A stretch of 64,000 nucleotides of DNA from an uncultured Prevotellaceae bacterium (GTDB taxonomy: Bacteria > Bacteroidota > Bacteroidia > Bacteroidales > Muribaculaceae). This document shows, in pieces, positions 15,806 through 26,193 of this stretch. Both the position numbers and the translations under genes were made by a program. The notes beneath the pieces are model-generated. The model was not told the DNA's origin. It ran no database searches and saw nothing but the letters and a program-made list of their open reading frames with translations. Position 1 is the stretch's first letter. The number at the start of each line of letters is the position of its first letter. The stretch covers positions 8,106 to 72,105 of the forward strand of contig ONJX01000006.1 of assembly GCA_900318255.1 (NCBI GenBank), given 5' to 3'.

Positions 15806-16782
15806 AGACAATGAGAACGATATTTCTTGTTTTGGTGCAGATTGTGGTAGCGCTCAATGCTGCCTCCCAGGTTTATGCTATTAATGGTTGTGGTGACGTT
15901 CTGCCGCCAGTGCCCGCCTATAGCGACTCAACTCAATGGTATGTCACCAACCGCTGTAGCGATGTGGATATTTTCTACATAATCTCCACCGAGATTGACG
16001 ACTATGTGGTCGATGGAACGACATGGCACTATGCTAACACCTACAACGATAGCGTGCGGCAGCCACTGCTTGGCGAGATGCATGGCGTTGACCTATTAGT
16101 GAGCGGCGACCTAAACTTTTATTCGCCCTATTATCGCCAATGCTCGTTACAGTCTTTTGCCGATAGCTCACTGATGAGCCGCCGCATGCAGGTTCCGCTT
16201 GATGATGTGAGAAGTGCTTTTCATTATTATCTAAAGAATCTAAACTGCGGGCGACCGTTTATCATCGCTGGTTTCAGCCAGGGGGCGATGATTGCCTTGC
16301 AGCTGCTCAAGGAGATGGACACGGCTACCGCGGGCCGACTGGTGGCAGCTTATATTATAGGTGCCACAATCTCAAAAGAGGACCTCGATAGCTGTAGCGC
16401 TATTAAGCCGTCACAAGATGCCACAGACACCGGTGTGACCATCTGCTACAACTCGGTACGCGATCGCTCGTGCGCTATCGACCTGATGTCGAGCAGTGCT
16501 GTAGCCATCAACCCAGTAAACTGGAAAACCGACACCACAGCAGCGACACTTGTCACCGAACCCTCACCGCTCAACCCCGCCGGGCAGACAAAGGACACCT
16601 TGACGGTGCGTCTTGACGTGGCATCGGGGCTGCTACTGGTAGATGGCTTTACTGGCACCGACTATATGTTGCCACTCATTGGCAAGGAAGGGTGCTATCA
16701 CTCACGCGAGATATGGCTCTACCGCGATTGTCTGCGGCAGAACATGGCCACTCGCGCCGCAGCTTACTTGCGGCAGCGGTAA
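15802..16782 (+). CDS. DUF3089 family alpha/beta-hydrolase-like exported protein
   Basis: A 326-residue protein with a signal peptide (MKTMRTIFLVLVQIVVALNA). It carries the DUF3089 pattern: WYVTNRCSDVDIFYI near the N terminus, a conserved HYANTYNDS stretch, and a nucleophile elbow AGFSQGAM with Ser159. This suggests a periplasmic or surface esterase/lipase-fold enzyme; the substrate is unknown. It overlaps the helicase gene by 4 bp. The pairing of an exported hydrolase with a DNA helicase has no obvious functional logic and may reflect only shared transcription. Confidence 0.82.
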   Translation: MKTMRTIFLVLVQIVVALNAASQVYAINGCGDVLPPVPAYSDSTQWYVTNRCSDVDIFYIISTEIDDYVVDGTTWHYANTYNDSVRQPLLGEMHGVDLLVSGDLNFYSPYYRQCSLQSFADSSLMSRRMQVPLDDVRSAFHYYLKNLNCGRPFIIAGFSQGAMIALQLLKEMDTATAGRLVAAYIIGATISKEDLDSCSAIKPSQDATDTGVTICYNSVRDRSCAIDLMSSSAVAINPVNWKTDTTAATLVTEPSPLNPAGQTKDTLTVRLDVASGLLLVDGFTGTDYMLPLIGKEGCYHSREIWLYRDCLRQNMATRAAAYLRQR

Positions 16783-16886
16783 GCTGAATTATTTTTACGA
16801 CAATTAAAGACAATGGCTTTGTTTTATAGGTCATTAAGGACAATGGTCGCTGTTTTTTTCAAACGATTAAAACGATAAATAACGAT

Positions 16887-16925
16887 AAAATGAAACAACG
16901 GGGTCTGACCCCGTTGTTTCATTTT
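16887..16925. repeat. GGGGTCTGACCCC palindrome, copy 2
   Basis: A perfect inverted repeat: arm AAAATGAAACAACGGGGTC (16887-16905), central T, then the exact reverse complement to 16925. It is almost identical to the copy at 2313-2351 and related to 38262-38296. Confidence 0.88.
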
Positions 16926-17051
16926 TGTGGCTGGAAATTTGTCAAAGGATTAGATTGTCTTTAATGAATTGCATCAAATGTCAGCAATATTAAGTCCTTA
17001 AGTGTTTTAGAAAAACGCCTGGGGCTATGCTTGCGATGTGGCACAAAAAAT

Positions 17052-17090
17052 CAAGACCTCACCAGTGCTGCTGCATGATGAGGTCTTGTT
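17052..17090. terminator. Terminator between the DUF3089 and serA genes
   Basis: Stem CAAGACCTCA (17052-17061) with TGAGGTCTTG (17079-17088) lies just past the serA stop, between convergent genes. On the minus strand the hairpin is followed by TTTTTTG. Confidence 0.8.
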
Positions 17091-17119
17091 AATTAGTGTG
17101 TTGTAATTCAACCGTTTGC

Positions 17120-18037
17120 TTACTTGTTCACCTGGAAGCGGTTGAAACCGTCCTTGAGGTGAGCAACAACCTGGTTGGCGGCGGCGAGGCCGGCGTTGAT
17201 GTTGGCTTCGGCGGTCTGGGCACCCATCTTCTTGGGAGTGAAGAATACTCTGTCGGCAAACTTCTCCTCAAGAGCGGCTGCGTTGTCGGGCTTCACGTCG
17301 GCAACGTAGCGCAGGTCGGTGCGCTCTTCGAGCACGGCAGCGAGGTCATCCTCGTTGATGACTTCCTTGCGAGCTGCGTTGATGAGAGTGCCACCCTTAG
17401 GCATGAGCTCGAGCAAGGCGCGGTTCACCGATTTGCGAGTCTGGTCGTTGGCAGGAATGTGTAGGCTCACGAACAGGTTGTTCTTGTAGAGATCCTCAAC
17501 AGTGTGCACTGGTGTGATGCCATCGGCTTCCATCACCTCGTCCTTAACGAATGGGTCGAGGGCGCTAACCTTCATGTCAAACCCCTTGGCGATGCGAGCA
17601 ACGTTGCGTCCCACAGCACCATAGGCGTGGATGCCAAGAGTCTTACCTTTAAGCTCGGTGCCCGATGTGCCGTTGTAGCGGTTGCGGATCAAAGTCACGA
17701 GCATACCGAAGACGAGCTCGGCCACGGCATTGGCGTTCTGGCCAGGAGTGTTCATCACGCACACCCCGTGCTTGGTGGCCTCGTCAAGGTCGATGTTGTC
17801 GTAACCGGCACCGGCGCGAACTACCACCTTCAGTTGAGGTGCAGCGTCAAACACTTCCTTGTCAACCTTGTCGCTGCGCACGATGAGTCCGGCACAATCG
17901 CCAATGGCGTTGATCATGTCTTGCTTAGTGCCTTTCTCAACGAGCACGAGCTCATGACCACCTTGTTCAACAACTTCGCGGATGCCAGTAACGGCAGCTG
18001 CAGCAAAAGGTTTCTCGGTTGCAACTAAAATCTTCAT
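17120..18037 (-). CDS. serA: D-3-phosphoglycerate dehydrogenase, short form
   Basis: SerA oxidises 3-phosphoglycerate to 3-phosphohydroxypyruvate, the first step of serine synthesis. The 305-residue protein has the D-isomer 2-hydroxyacid dehydrogenase fold: VRAGAGYDNIDLDEA, the nucleotide-binding turn GIHAYGAVGRNVA (135-147) and INAARKEVINEDDL. It lacks the C-terminal ACT domain of the longer enzyme, so serine feedback through ACT is not expected. It follows serC on the same strand after 73 bp, so the two consecutive pathway steps are probably one operon. Confidence 0.93.
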   Translation of the reverse strand: MKILVATEKPFAAAAVTGIREVVEQGGHELVLVEKGTKQDMINAIGDCAGLIVRSDKVDKEVFDAAPQLKVVVRAGAGYDNIDLDEATKHGVCVMNTPGQNANAVAELVFGMLVTLIRNRYNGTSGTELKGKTLGIHAYGAVGRNVARIAKGFDMKVSALDPFVKDEVMEADGITPVHTVEDLYKNNLFVSLHIPANDQTRKSVNRALLELMPKGGTLINAARKEVINEDDLAAVLEERTDLRYVADVKPDNAAALEEKFADRVFFTPKKMGAQTAEANINAGLAAANQVVAHLKDGFNRFQVNK

Positions 18038-18110
18038 TTGTTTCAGGTTTATTTTTTTAAGTGGGCCACGACATGTTCATGACCCACTATATTATTATAT
18101 AATGTGTGAA

Positions 18111-19178
18111 TTAATGATTGTTCTCAAATTCCTTCATGGCGTCAACAAGCACCTTCACGCTCTCGAGGGGCAGTGCGTTGTAGAGCGAAGCACGGAAGCC
18201 ACCCACGCTGCGGTGACCCTTGATGCCCACGATGCCCTTGCTTGTAGCAAACTCCAGGAAGTCTTTCTCGAGCTCTTTGTACTCGGGTTTCATCACGAAG
18301 CACACGTTCATGAGCGAGCGGCTGTCAACGTGAGTAGTGCCAACGAACATGCGGCTTGAGTCGATAGCGTCGTAGAGGCAAGCACCCTTCTCCTCGTTGA
18401 TGCGTTGCATCTCTTTCACGCCACCCAGGTCTTTGAGCCAGCGCAGGGTCTGCAATGCGGTGAAGATGGGGAGCACGGGAGGAGTGTTGAACATCGAGCC
18501 CTTGTCGATGTGAGTTTGATAGTTGAGCATGGTTGGGATAGCGCGATCCACTTTGCCCAGTATGTCCTTCTTGATGATGATGAAGGTCACACCAGCGGGG
18601 GCGAGGTTCTTTTGAGCGCCACCGTAGATGAGGGCATATTTCGAAACGTCAACAGGGCGAGAGAAGATGTCGCTCGACATGTCGGCTACCAGAGGCACGT
18701 TAACATCGAGGTCTTCACGCAGCTCGGTGCCATAGATGGTGTTATTGGTAGTGATATGAAGATAATCGGCATCGGCAGGAACGGTGAAGTTCTTGGGATA
18801 ATAGACGTAGTTGTCTTCTTTAGATGAAGCTACTACTTCAACATCGCCAAAGAGCTTGGCTTCCTTGATGGCCTTGTTGGCCCATGTGCCTGAATCTACA
18901 TAGGCAGCCTTAGTCTTGAGCAGGTTGTAAGGTACCATGCAGAACTGAGTGCTGGCACCACCGCCTAGGAAGAGCACTTCATACCCCTCGGGGATGTCGA
19001 GCAACTCTTTGAATAAGGCTTGTGCCTCGTCCATTACAGCTTGAAACTCCTTGCTGCGGTGAGAAATCTCAAGAACCGATAAGCCTGTACCGGCAAAATC
19101 ACGAATGCCCTCAATAGTCTTATCAATAGCATACTGACTTAAAATTGATGGGCCTGCATAGAAATTGTGCTTCTTCAT
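18111..19178 (-). CDS. serC: Phosphoserine aminotransferase
   Basis: SerC converts 3-phosphohydroxypyruvate plus glutamate to phosphoserine. The 355-residue PLP enzyme begins [18 protein letters not shown], has the N-terminal family pattern ISHRSKEF, the Gly-rich [10 protein letters not shown] and the PLP-lysine motif [12 protein letters not shown], and ends with the arginine-containing [15 protein letters not shown]. Length and motifs are typical. It is the first gene of the serC-serA pair. A -7 element TACTTTTG (19226-19233) lies upstream, and gdhA is divergent, so the glutamate producer and a glutamate consumer share an intergenic region. Confidence 0.96.
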   Translation of the reverse strand: MKKHNFYAGPSILSQYAIDKTIEGIRDFAGTGLSVLEISHRSKEFQAVMDEAQALFKELLDIPEGYEVLFLGGGASTQFCMVPYNLLKTKAAYVDSGTWANKAIKEAKLFGDVEVVASSKEDNYVYYPKNFTVPADADYLHITTNNTIYGTELREDLDVNVPLVADMSSDIFSRPVDVSKYALIYGGAQKNLAPAGVTFIIIKKDILGKVDRAIPTMLNYQTHIDKGSMFNTPPVLPIFTALQTLRWLKDLGGVKEMQRINEEKGACLYDAIDSSRMFVGTTHVDSRSLMNVCFVMKPEYKELEKDFLEFATSKGIVGIKGHRSVGGFRASLYNALPLESVKVLVDAMKEFENNH

Positions 19179-19598
19179 AAAATGTAGTTTGTTTTAAAAA
19201 ATAATGGTAATAAAAAATCTTTTGGCAAAAGTACCTATTTTTCTTGATTTCAGCACTATTTTTTTATAAAAGAAATTATGTTATAAAACATAATCAAAAG
19301 TGGGTCAAAATGCCAGTTTTTAGGTTTTTGTGCCCTGAAATCTTTAAATATCCTCCTTTTTATTAGATAATTGTGGGTAATGTTAATTAAATTGCAATTT
19401 TGTGCTAATTTTTGTTAGACGTTTAAATAAAATAAACACGTGTGAAAAATGGATAAAAGTGGAATTTATGCTAAAAAACATTGTTTTAAAGTTTCGCTGT
19501 TCCACTTTTTTGATATAAATTTGTGCTGTTCTTTTGAAACAAGAATTTTTATAAATAGTAATTTTTTAATAAAATTAATTTTCTAAATCATTTCAATC
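19179..19598. promoter_or_regulatory. Divergent promoter region between serC and gdhA
   Basis: This very AT-rich gap of 420 bp has no gene. Toward serC there is TACTTTTG on the minus strand (19226-19233). Toward gdhA there is TAAATTTG (19516-19523) with TTTC 20 nt upstream (19492-19495), predicting a start of transcription near 19529 and a leader of about 70 nt. The roughly 250 bp between the two promoters, rich in TAAAA and ATTTT, leaves room for regulator sites, but none is recognisable. Confidence 0.6.
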
Positions 19599-20942
19599 AT
19601 GAACGTTGAAAAAATTATGGCCGACCTGGAGGCTAAACACCCAGGCGAATCTGAGTATCTGCAAGCAGTTCGTGAAGTTCTCGAGTCAATCGAGGAGGTT
19701 TACAACCAGCATCCTGAGTTTGAGAAAGCCAAGATTGTAGAGCGCATGGTAGAGCCCGAGCGCATCTTCACATTCCGTGTAACTTGGATTGACGACAAGG
19801 GTGAGGTTCAAACCAACCTTGGATACCGCGTGCAGTTCAACAGCGCCATTGGCCCTTACAAGGGTGGTCTCCGCTTCCACAAGGCTGTTACTCCATCAAT
19901 GCTGAAGTTCCTCGGTTTTGAGCAGACTTTCAAGAATGCTCTTACCACACTGCCTATGGGTGGTGGCAAGGGTGGCTCTGACTTCGATCCAGTAGGCAAG
20001 AGCGACGCCGAGATCATGCGTTTCTGCCAAGCTTTCATGCTTGAGCTTCGCCACAACATTGGTCCTGACCAGGACGTTCCCGCTGGTGACGTAGGCGTTG
20101 GTGGTCGTGAAATTGGTTACCTCAACGGTATGTATCAGAAACTCGCTCGCCGCTACCACACTGGCGTGCTCACCGGCAAGGGCGAGACTTGGGGTGGCTC
20201 TATCCTCCGTCCAGAGGCTACTGGCTTCGGCGCTCTGTATTTCACTCAGCACCTGCTTCACAAGGCTGGCAAGGACATCAAGGGCAAGAAGGTTGCTCTC
20301 TCGGGCTTCGGTAACGTGGCTTGGGGTGCTTCGAAGAAGGCCGTTGAGCTTGGCGCTAAGGTTGTTGCCATTTCTGGCCCCGACGGTGTGTGCGAGATTC
20401 CTGAGGGTATCACTCCCGAGATGATCGACTACATGCTCGACATGCGTGCTTCTAACCGCAACAAGGTTGAGGACATGGCCACTAAGTTCCCTGGCAAGGC
20501 TAAATTCACTGCTGGCAAGAAGGCTTGGAGCATTCCTTGCGACATCGCTCTTCCTTGCGCATTCCAGAACGAGCTTAGCGAGGACGACGCTAAGGAACTG
20601 AAGGCTAACGGCTGCTGGTGCTGCTGCGAGGTTTCTAACATGGGTTGCCAACCCGGTGCTATCCACTTCTTCCAGAATAACGGCATCCTCTTTGCTCCTG
20701 GCAAGGCCGTTAACGCTGGTGGTGTAGCTACCTCTGGTCTTGAGATGACTCAGAATGCTGCTCACCTGAGCTGGTCGGCTAAGGAAGTTGACGAGAAGCT
20801 CCACTGGATTATGGAGAACATCCACGAGCAGTGCGTGAAGTTCGGTACTCAGGCCGACGGCACTATCGACTATGTGAAGGGCGCTAACATCGCTGGCTTC
20901 ATGAAGGTTGCTCAGGCTATGCTCGAGCAGGGCGTTATCTAA
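19599..20942 (+). CDS. gdhA: NADP-type glutamate dehydrogenase
   Basis: GdhA interconverts 2-oxoglutarate plus ammonium and glutamate. The 447-residue protein is the hexameric small form. Motifs are GPYKGGLRFHKAVT, the catalytic lysine region LPMGGGKGGSDFDP, DVPAGDVGVGGREIGYL and the nucleotide-binding LSGFGNVAWG. Codons are strongly biased (GCT, GGC, CGC, AAG) compared with neighbours, as expected of a very highly expressed gene. A strong 13-bp stem terminator follows, so it is monocistronic. Confidence 0.97.
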   Translation: MNVEKIMADLEAKHPGESEYLQAVREVLESIEEVYNQHPEFEKAKIVERMVEPERIFTFRVTWIDDKGEVQTNLGYRVQFNSAIGPYKGGLRFHKAVTPSMLKFLGFEQTFKNALTTLPMGGGKGGSDFDPVGKSDAEIMRFCQAFMLELRHNIGPDQDVPAGDVGVGGREIGYLNGMYQKLARRYHTGVLTGKGETWGGSILRPEATGFGALYFTQHLLHKAGKDIKGKKVALSGFGNVAWGASKKAVELGAKVVAISGPDGVCEIPEGITPEMIDYMLDMRASNRNKVEDMATKFPGKAKFTAGKKAWSIPCDIALPCAFQNELSEDDAKELKANGCWCCCEVSNMGCQPGAIHFFQNNGILFAPGKAVNAGGVATSGLEMTQNAAHLSWSAKEVDEKLHWIMENIHEQCVKFGTQADGTIDYVKGANIAGFMKVAQAMLEQGVI

Positions 20943-20985
20943 TTCGGTATATCAGCAGTTGATATAACAACAGATAATTTAGCTT

Positions 20986-21020
20986 AAATGCCCACCTCAA
21001 TCAGAGGTGGGCATTTGCAT
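20986..21020 (+). terminator. Terminator of gdhA
   Basis: A perfect 13-bp stem, AAATGCCCACCTC (20986-20998) and GAGGTGGGCATTT (21004-21016), with a 5-nt loop. The T-run is short, but stem stability is high. Confidence 0.88.
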
Positions 21021-21075
21021 AGTTAATTGAAAAGTATTATTTTTGCATCGATAATAACACTAAATAAACGGTATT

Positions 21076-21543
21076 ATGAAAAAAATTGTTTTAGTTAGCA
21101 TTATTGCTATGTTAGGCATTTTTACTATGAATGCTGCTCAAGGTGAGAAGGCTTTTGGCGCTCAGTTTAATTATGCTTCAAAGCACTCGATGGTGGGTCT
21201 GGGATTGAATTTCCACTATGAGTTCATCAACAATGTGCGAGTAGAGCCCGAGTTTATCTATTACTTCAAGAGTGATGGAATTGATGCTTATAATCTTAAC
21301 CTCAATTTCAACTATCTCATTCGCACTAGCCGCAGTTTTGCCATTTATCCACTGGCTGGTTTTTCTTATGCTAGGATAAGTCCTGAGATTGGCGATGGCG
21401 TGAACCGCTTTGGTGCTAATGTGGGCTTAGGGGCCAATTACACTATCAACAATCATTTTGCTTTCTATGTGGAGCAACGCTTCCAAATCCTCAAGGACAT
21501 GAACCAGAGTGTTACAGGCCTAGGTGTGAAGTACAGCTTCTAG
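21076..21543 (+). CDS. Small outer membrane beta-barrel protein
   Basis: A 155-residue protein with signal peptide MKKIVLVSIIAMLGIFTMNA, followed by about eight amphipathic beta-strands ending in LGVKYSF with a terminal Phe, the outer membrane barrel insertion signal. It resembles the OmpX/OmpW-sized porin-fold proteins common in Bacteroidetes. No enzymatic motif is seen. It is a single gene between two strong terminators. Confidence 0.8.
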   Translation: MKKIVLVSIIAMLGIFTMNAAQGEKAFGAQFNYASKHSMVGLGLNFHYEFINNVRVEPEFIYYFKSDGIDAYNLNLNFNYLIRTSRSFAIYPLAGFSYARISPEIGDGVNRFGANVGLGANYTINNHFAFYVEQRFQILKDMNQSVTGLGVKYSF

Positions 21544-21567
21544 TTTAGGTGTCTTTTCTTGAACTGA

Positions 21568-21616
21568 AAAAAGAGCCGCGACGCCCCCTGCAAGAGGGAA
21601 GTCGCGGCTCTTTAGT
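21568..21616. terminator. Bidirectional terminator between the beta-barrel gene and rpoZ
   Basis: Stem AAAGAGCCGCGAC (21570-21582) pairs exactly with GTCGCGGCTCTTT (21601-21613), flanked by A- and T-rich ends. It lies between convergent genes. Confidence 0.92.
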
Positions 21617-21645
21617 CGTTGTGTTGTGTGTACTGTGTGTGGGAA

Positions 21646-21990
21646 TTAGAAATCCAATCCGTCTTTCTCTTTGCTCACGTTGCGGAAGTATAGCTTCCCG
21701 TCCTCATATTCCTTGGTGGCGATGAGGGTCGGTTTTGGGAGTTTCTCGTAATATTTCGAGATCTCGATTTGCTCTCGGTTCTCTGAGATTTCCTCAAGGT
21801 TGTCGGTCTTCTCGGTGAACTCTTGGAGTTTCTTCTCCAGGTCGTTCTTCATGTCGGCCGAGATTTGGTTGGCTCGTTTGCCAATGATTGCCACTGTCTC
21901 ATAGATGTTTCCCGTTTGCTCTGCCAGGTCAATCAGGTCGTGAACAGTAGTGTTTTGTGGAGCGTTTGATTTCTTGTAGTCGATAGCCAT
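21646..21990 (-). CDS. rpoZ: RNA polymerase omega subunit, Bacteroidetes type
   Basis: Omega helps assemble the RNA polymerase core. The 114-residue protein matches the Bacteroidetes/Rpb6-like form: YKKSNAPQNTTVHDLIDLA, then the central helix ETVAIIGKRANQISADMK and a longer C-terminal extension ending in KEKDGLDF. The proteobacterial form is shorter. It lies directly downstream of bamD (gap about 80 bp) on the same strand, an order often seen in this phylum. Confidence 0.9.
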   Translation of the reverse strand: MAIDYKKSNAPQNTTVHDLIDLAEQTGNIYETVAIIGKRANQISADMKNDLEKKLQEFTEKTDNLEEISENREQIEISKYYEKLPKPTLIATKEYEDGKLYFRNVSKEKDGLDF

Positions 21991-22071
21991 TGTATCAATA
22001 AAATTATGTTATGAGTTTTTGTTAGTCAAAAAAATAGTCTTTTATTTGTTGTCCGTTAAAGATGGTGCCAA

Positions 22072-22878
22072 TTATTTTCGGTTTAAGAATTTGTCGGCAA
22101 TTTTGAATATATTGTCGGCTTCTTTGCGGTTTTCACTATTTGGGAAGTCGTTGATATAAGCATAATACTCATCGAGCACAGTGCGGTAGCGTTCTTCTTT
22201 CTTCTCGTCAACACTCATCTGTGCTTCTTTAAAGCGCGACTTGAGGATGAGCAATTCGAGTTTTTCTTTGTATTTGCTGTAGGGATAAGCCTTAATAGCA
22301 TTTTTTGCTGTGATTACTGCACTCTCGTAGTTGTTACCCATATAGCTGCCCAGGTTGTAGTAGAGCTGGGCATTTTCCAGCTCTTTGAGCACCAGCTTGT
22401 CTTGCAACTCAAAGATGGCGTTCTGCGCTATTGCCACCTTGTCGCTCTTAGGGAAGTAGTCGAGGAAGGCTTGCAGTTCCTCGATGGCCTTTAGAGTCTC
22501 GCTCTGGTCGAGCTGTGGCTCGGGTGAGTCGAGATAGTAGCCATATCCAGCATAGAATCGTGCCAGCTCGGCAAACTGTCCCTTGGGGTACTGAGTGTAG
22601 TATTGTCTGAAATAGGCACCCGAGTTGAGGTAGTCGTGGCTCTCGTAGTAGCTGAGCCCTAGCAGGTAAAGGCACTCCTCGCCTTTCTCAGTGCCCCTGA
22701 AGATGGGCACCAGGTCGGCAAGAATGGTGTAGGCTTGAGTGTATTTCTTGTTCTCAAAAGCCTGCTTGGCGTAAGTGTATTTGTAGTTGTAGTCGCTGCT
22801 TTTCATCACTTTGCTGTATTCACCACACGAGCAAAGCATCATTGTCAGCGTCAATATCAATAATAAACGGCGTGTCAT
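22072..22878 (-). CDS. bamD: Outer membrane protein assembly factor BamD
   Basis: BamD is the essential lipoprotein of the BAM complex that inserts barrel proteins into the outer membrane. The 268-residue product has a lipoprotein signal (MTRRLLLILTLTMMLCSCG, Cys18) and then TPR-like repeats (YTQAYTILADLVP, LNSGAYFRQYYTQYPKGQFA, AIEELQAFLDYFPKS). An upstream ATG at 22893 adds five residues, but it is only about 11 nt from the -7 element at 22904-22911. The start at 22878 leaves a more normal leader and a cleaner signal peptide. Confidence 0.92.
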   Translation of the reverse strand: MTRRLLLILTLTMMLCSCGEYSKVMKSSDYNYKYTYAKQAFENKKYTQAYTILADLVPIFRGTEKGEECLYLLGLSYYESHDYLNSGAYFRQYYTQYPKGQFAELARFYAGYGYYLDSPEPQLDQSETLKAIEELQAFLDYFPKSDKVAIAQNAIFELQDKLVLKELENAQLYYNLGSYMGNNYESAVITAKNAIKAYPYSKYKEKLELLILKSRFKEAQMSVDEKKEERYRTVLDEYYAYINDFPNSENRKEADNIFKIADKFLNRK

Positions 22879-22903
22879 TTCAGTTATTGGCATATTTAGC
22901 GTG

Positions 22904-22934
22904 CAAAGTTACACATAATTTGCCACATGGCAAG
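22904..22934 (-). promoter_or_regulatory. Promoter of bamD-rpoZ
   Basis: On the minus strand CTTG (22931-22934) is followed after 19 nt by TAACTTTG (22904-22911), a close match to the Bacteroidetes consensus. The predicted start near 22898 supports translation of bamD from 22878. Confidence 0.7.
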
Positions 22935-22954
22935 TCATTTTAATGTTTTTTATT

Positions 22955-22990
22955 AAAACTACCGCTGGCATCAATGCTTGCCAGCGGTAG
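22955..22990 (-). terminator. Terminator of the beta-barrel gene at 23023
   Basis: Stem CTACCGCTGGC (22959-22969) pairs with GCCAGCGGTAG (22980-22990). On the minus strand it is followed by TTTTAAT. Confidence 0.85.
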
Positions 22991-23022
22991 TGTGTGGTGT
23001 TGTGCTGAGGATGTGGAGAGTT

Positions 23023-23886
23023 CTAGAAATTGTAGCCCACATTAATCGAGAAAGTGTGGTTCTTGATGCTGTTGTGGTTGAGAGCGCGTGTGCGCTTGCC
23101 ATTGACGTTGACAAGGCCGCCGTCGTAGTTGAAGCCAGCAAAATACTTCTTGTTGAATGTAACACCTACGCCAAAGGCGATGCCCATGTCAAAAGGCTTT
23201 ATGTAGCTGCTGTTCTTGTCGTTGATGTTGGCCACACCAAGTATCTTGACCTCATCTCTGTCGGCCTGTGAAGGGTCGAGCATTGTTTCGCCAGTGGCGT
23301 CGTCCATAGGTGTGATGTATTTGAATTCAGGATTGCCTGTGAGGTCGAGGGCACCTAGTTTCTCTTTCTTCACATCGTTGTGGATATAGGCTTTGCCTCC
23401 AATACCATAAGCGAAATACGGACCCAGGTTCACTTGCAGCTGGTACTTGCTGTTGAAGTTGTAGCGATAAGAGGCCTGAACGGGGATGCGCACGTTGTGC
23501 AAGGTCACATTGGCGGTGTAGTCGTCAAGATAGGTGCCTTCCACTATCTTGCTGTTGTCTTGCCTGAAGGTGAACTTAGCGCCAGTTGCACTGTAGAAAG
23601 CACCGGTGTTGATCCACAAGTTTCTGAGAATAGGAATGTCAACGCTCACACCAAAGTTGAGTCCAGCTTTTTTGTGAACATCGAGGATGTAGGGGCGGTC
23701 ACCGAAGATTTTAGAGACGTCGTTGTCGTGGATGTTGTTCTTCATGCCGTTGATGTTAAGACCCACGCGAAATCCGAAGGTGATTTTCTCGCTCGACTTC
23801 TCTTTTGAGAAGAAGTCTTCAAAAGACTGTGCCTGCATGCTCGATGCGATGATGGCGGCAGCAGCCAGTAACATTAATTTTTTCAT
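23023..23886 (-). CDS. Outer membrane beta-barrel protein (porin family)
   Basis: A 287-residue outer membrane protein with signal peptide MKKLMLLAAAAIIASSMQAQ, the typical start GFRVGLNINGMKN of the PorT/OMP_b-brl type, multiple alternating beta-strands (INTGAFYSATGAKFTF, VQASYRYNFNSKYQLQVNLG) and the C-terminal strand HTFSINVGYNF. The function is not specified by the sequence. A -7 element TAACTTTG lies at 23938-23945 on the minus strand. It is a single gene with its own terminator. Confidence 0.84.
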   Translation of the reverse strand: MKKLMLLAAAAIIASSMQAQSFEDFFSKEKSSEKITFGFRVGLNINGMKNNIHDNDVSKIFGDRPYILDVHKKAGLNFGVSVDIPILRNLWINTGAFYSATGAKFTFRQDNSKIVEGTYLDDYTANVTLHNVRIPVQASYRYNFNSKYQLQVNLGPYFAYGIGGKAYIHNDVKKEKLGALDLTGNPEFKYITPMDDATGETMLDPSQADRDEVKILGVANINDKNSSYIKPFDMGIAFGVGVTFNKKYFAGFNYDGGLVNVNGKRTRALNHNSIKNHTFSINVGYNF

Positions 23887-23983
23887 TTCGATACGTTATT
23901 GTTTAAGTTGTGATTTACTAAATGATTGTTCAAACTGCAAAGTTACAATGTTTTTTTGGAAAAAGCAGTAAAGATTATATTAA

Positions 23984-24017
23984 AAATCGCCCTGCGTTGA
24001 ATAACACAGGGCGATTT
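23984..24017 (-). terminator. Terminator of mutA-mutB
   Basis: Stem AAATCGCCCTG (23984-23994) with CAGGGCGATTT (24007-24017), followed on the minus strand by TTTAATATAATC. It lies 30 bp past the mutB stop. Confidence 0.85.
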
Positions 24018-24048
24018 CGTGGATATAATGCTTTGCTCTAAGGGGTGG

Positions 24049-26184
<2,136 letters not shown>

Positions 26185-26193
26185 GTTGCTCGA

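Larger units (their letters stand above)
16783..17119. other. Intergenic region with repeats, no gene seen
   Basis: The first part has short echoes of AATTAAAGACAATGG and CATTAAGGACAATGG, then ACGATTAAAACGATAAATAACG, then the GGGGTC palindrome (16887-16925), and finally the serA terminator (17052-17090). No open frame with gene-like composition was found between convergent neighbours. Confidence 0.6.

Noticed and set aside
19896..20825. 309-codon minus-strand frame opposite gdhA
   Set aside because: gdhA is unambiguous and highly codon-biased; such bias commonly leaves the antisense strand open.
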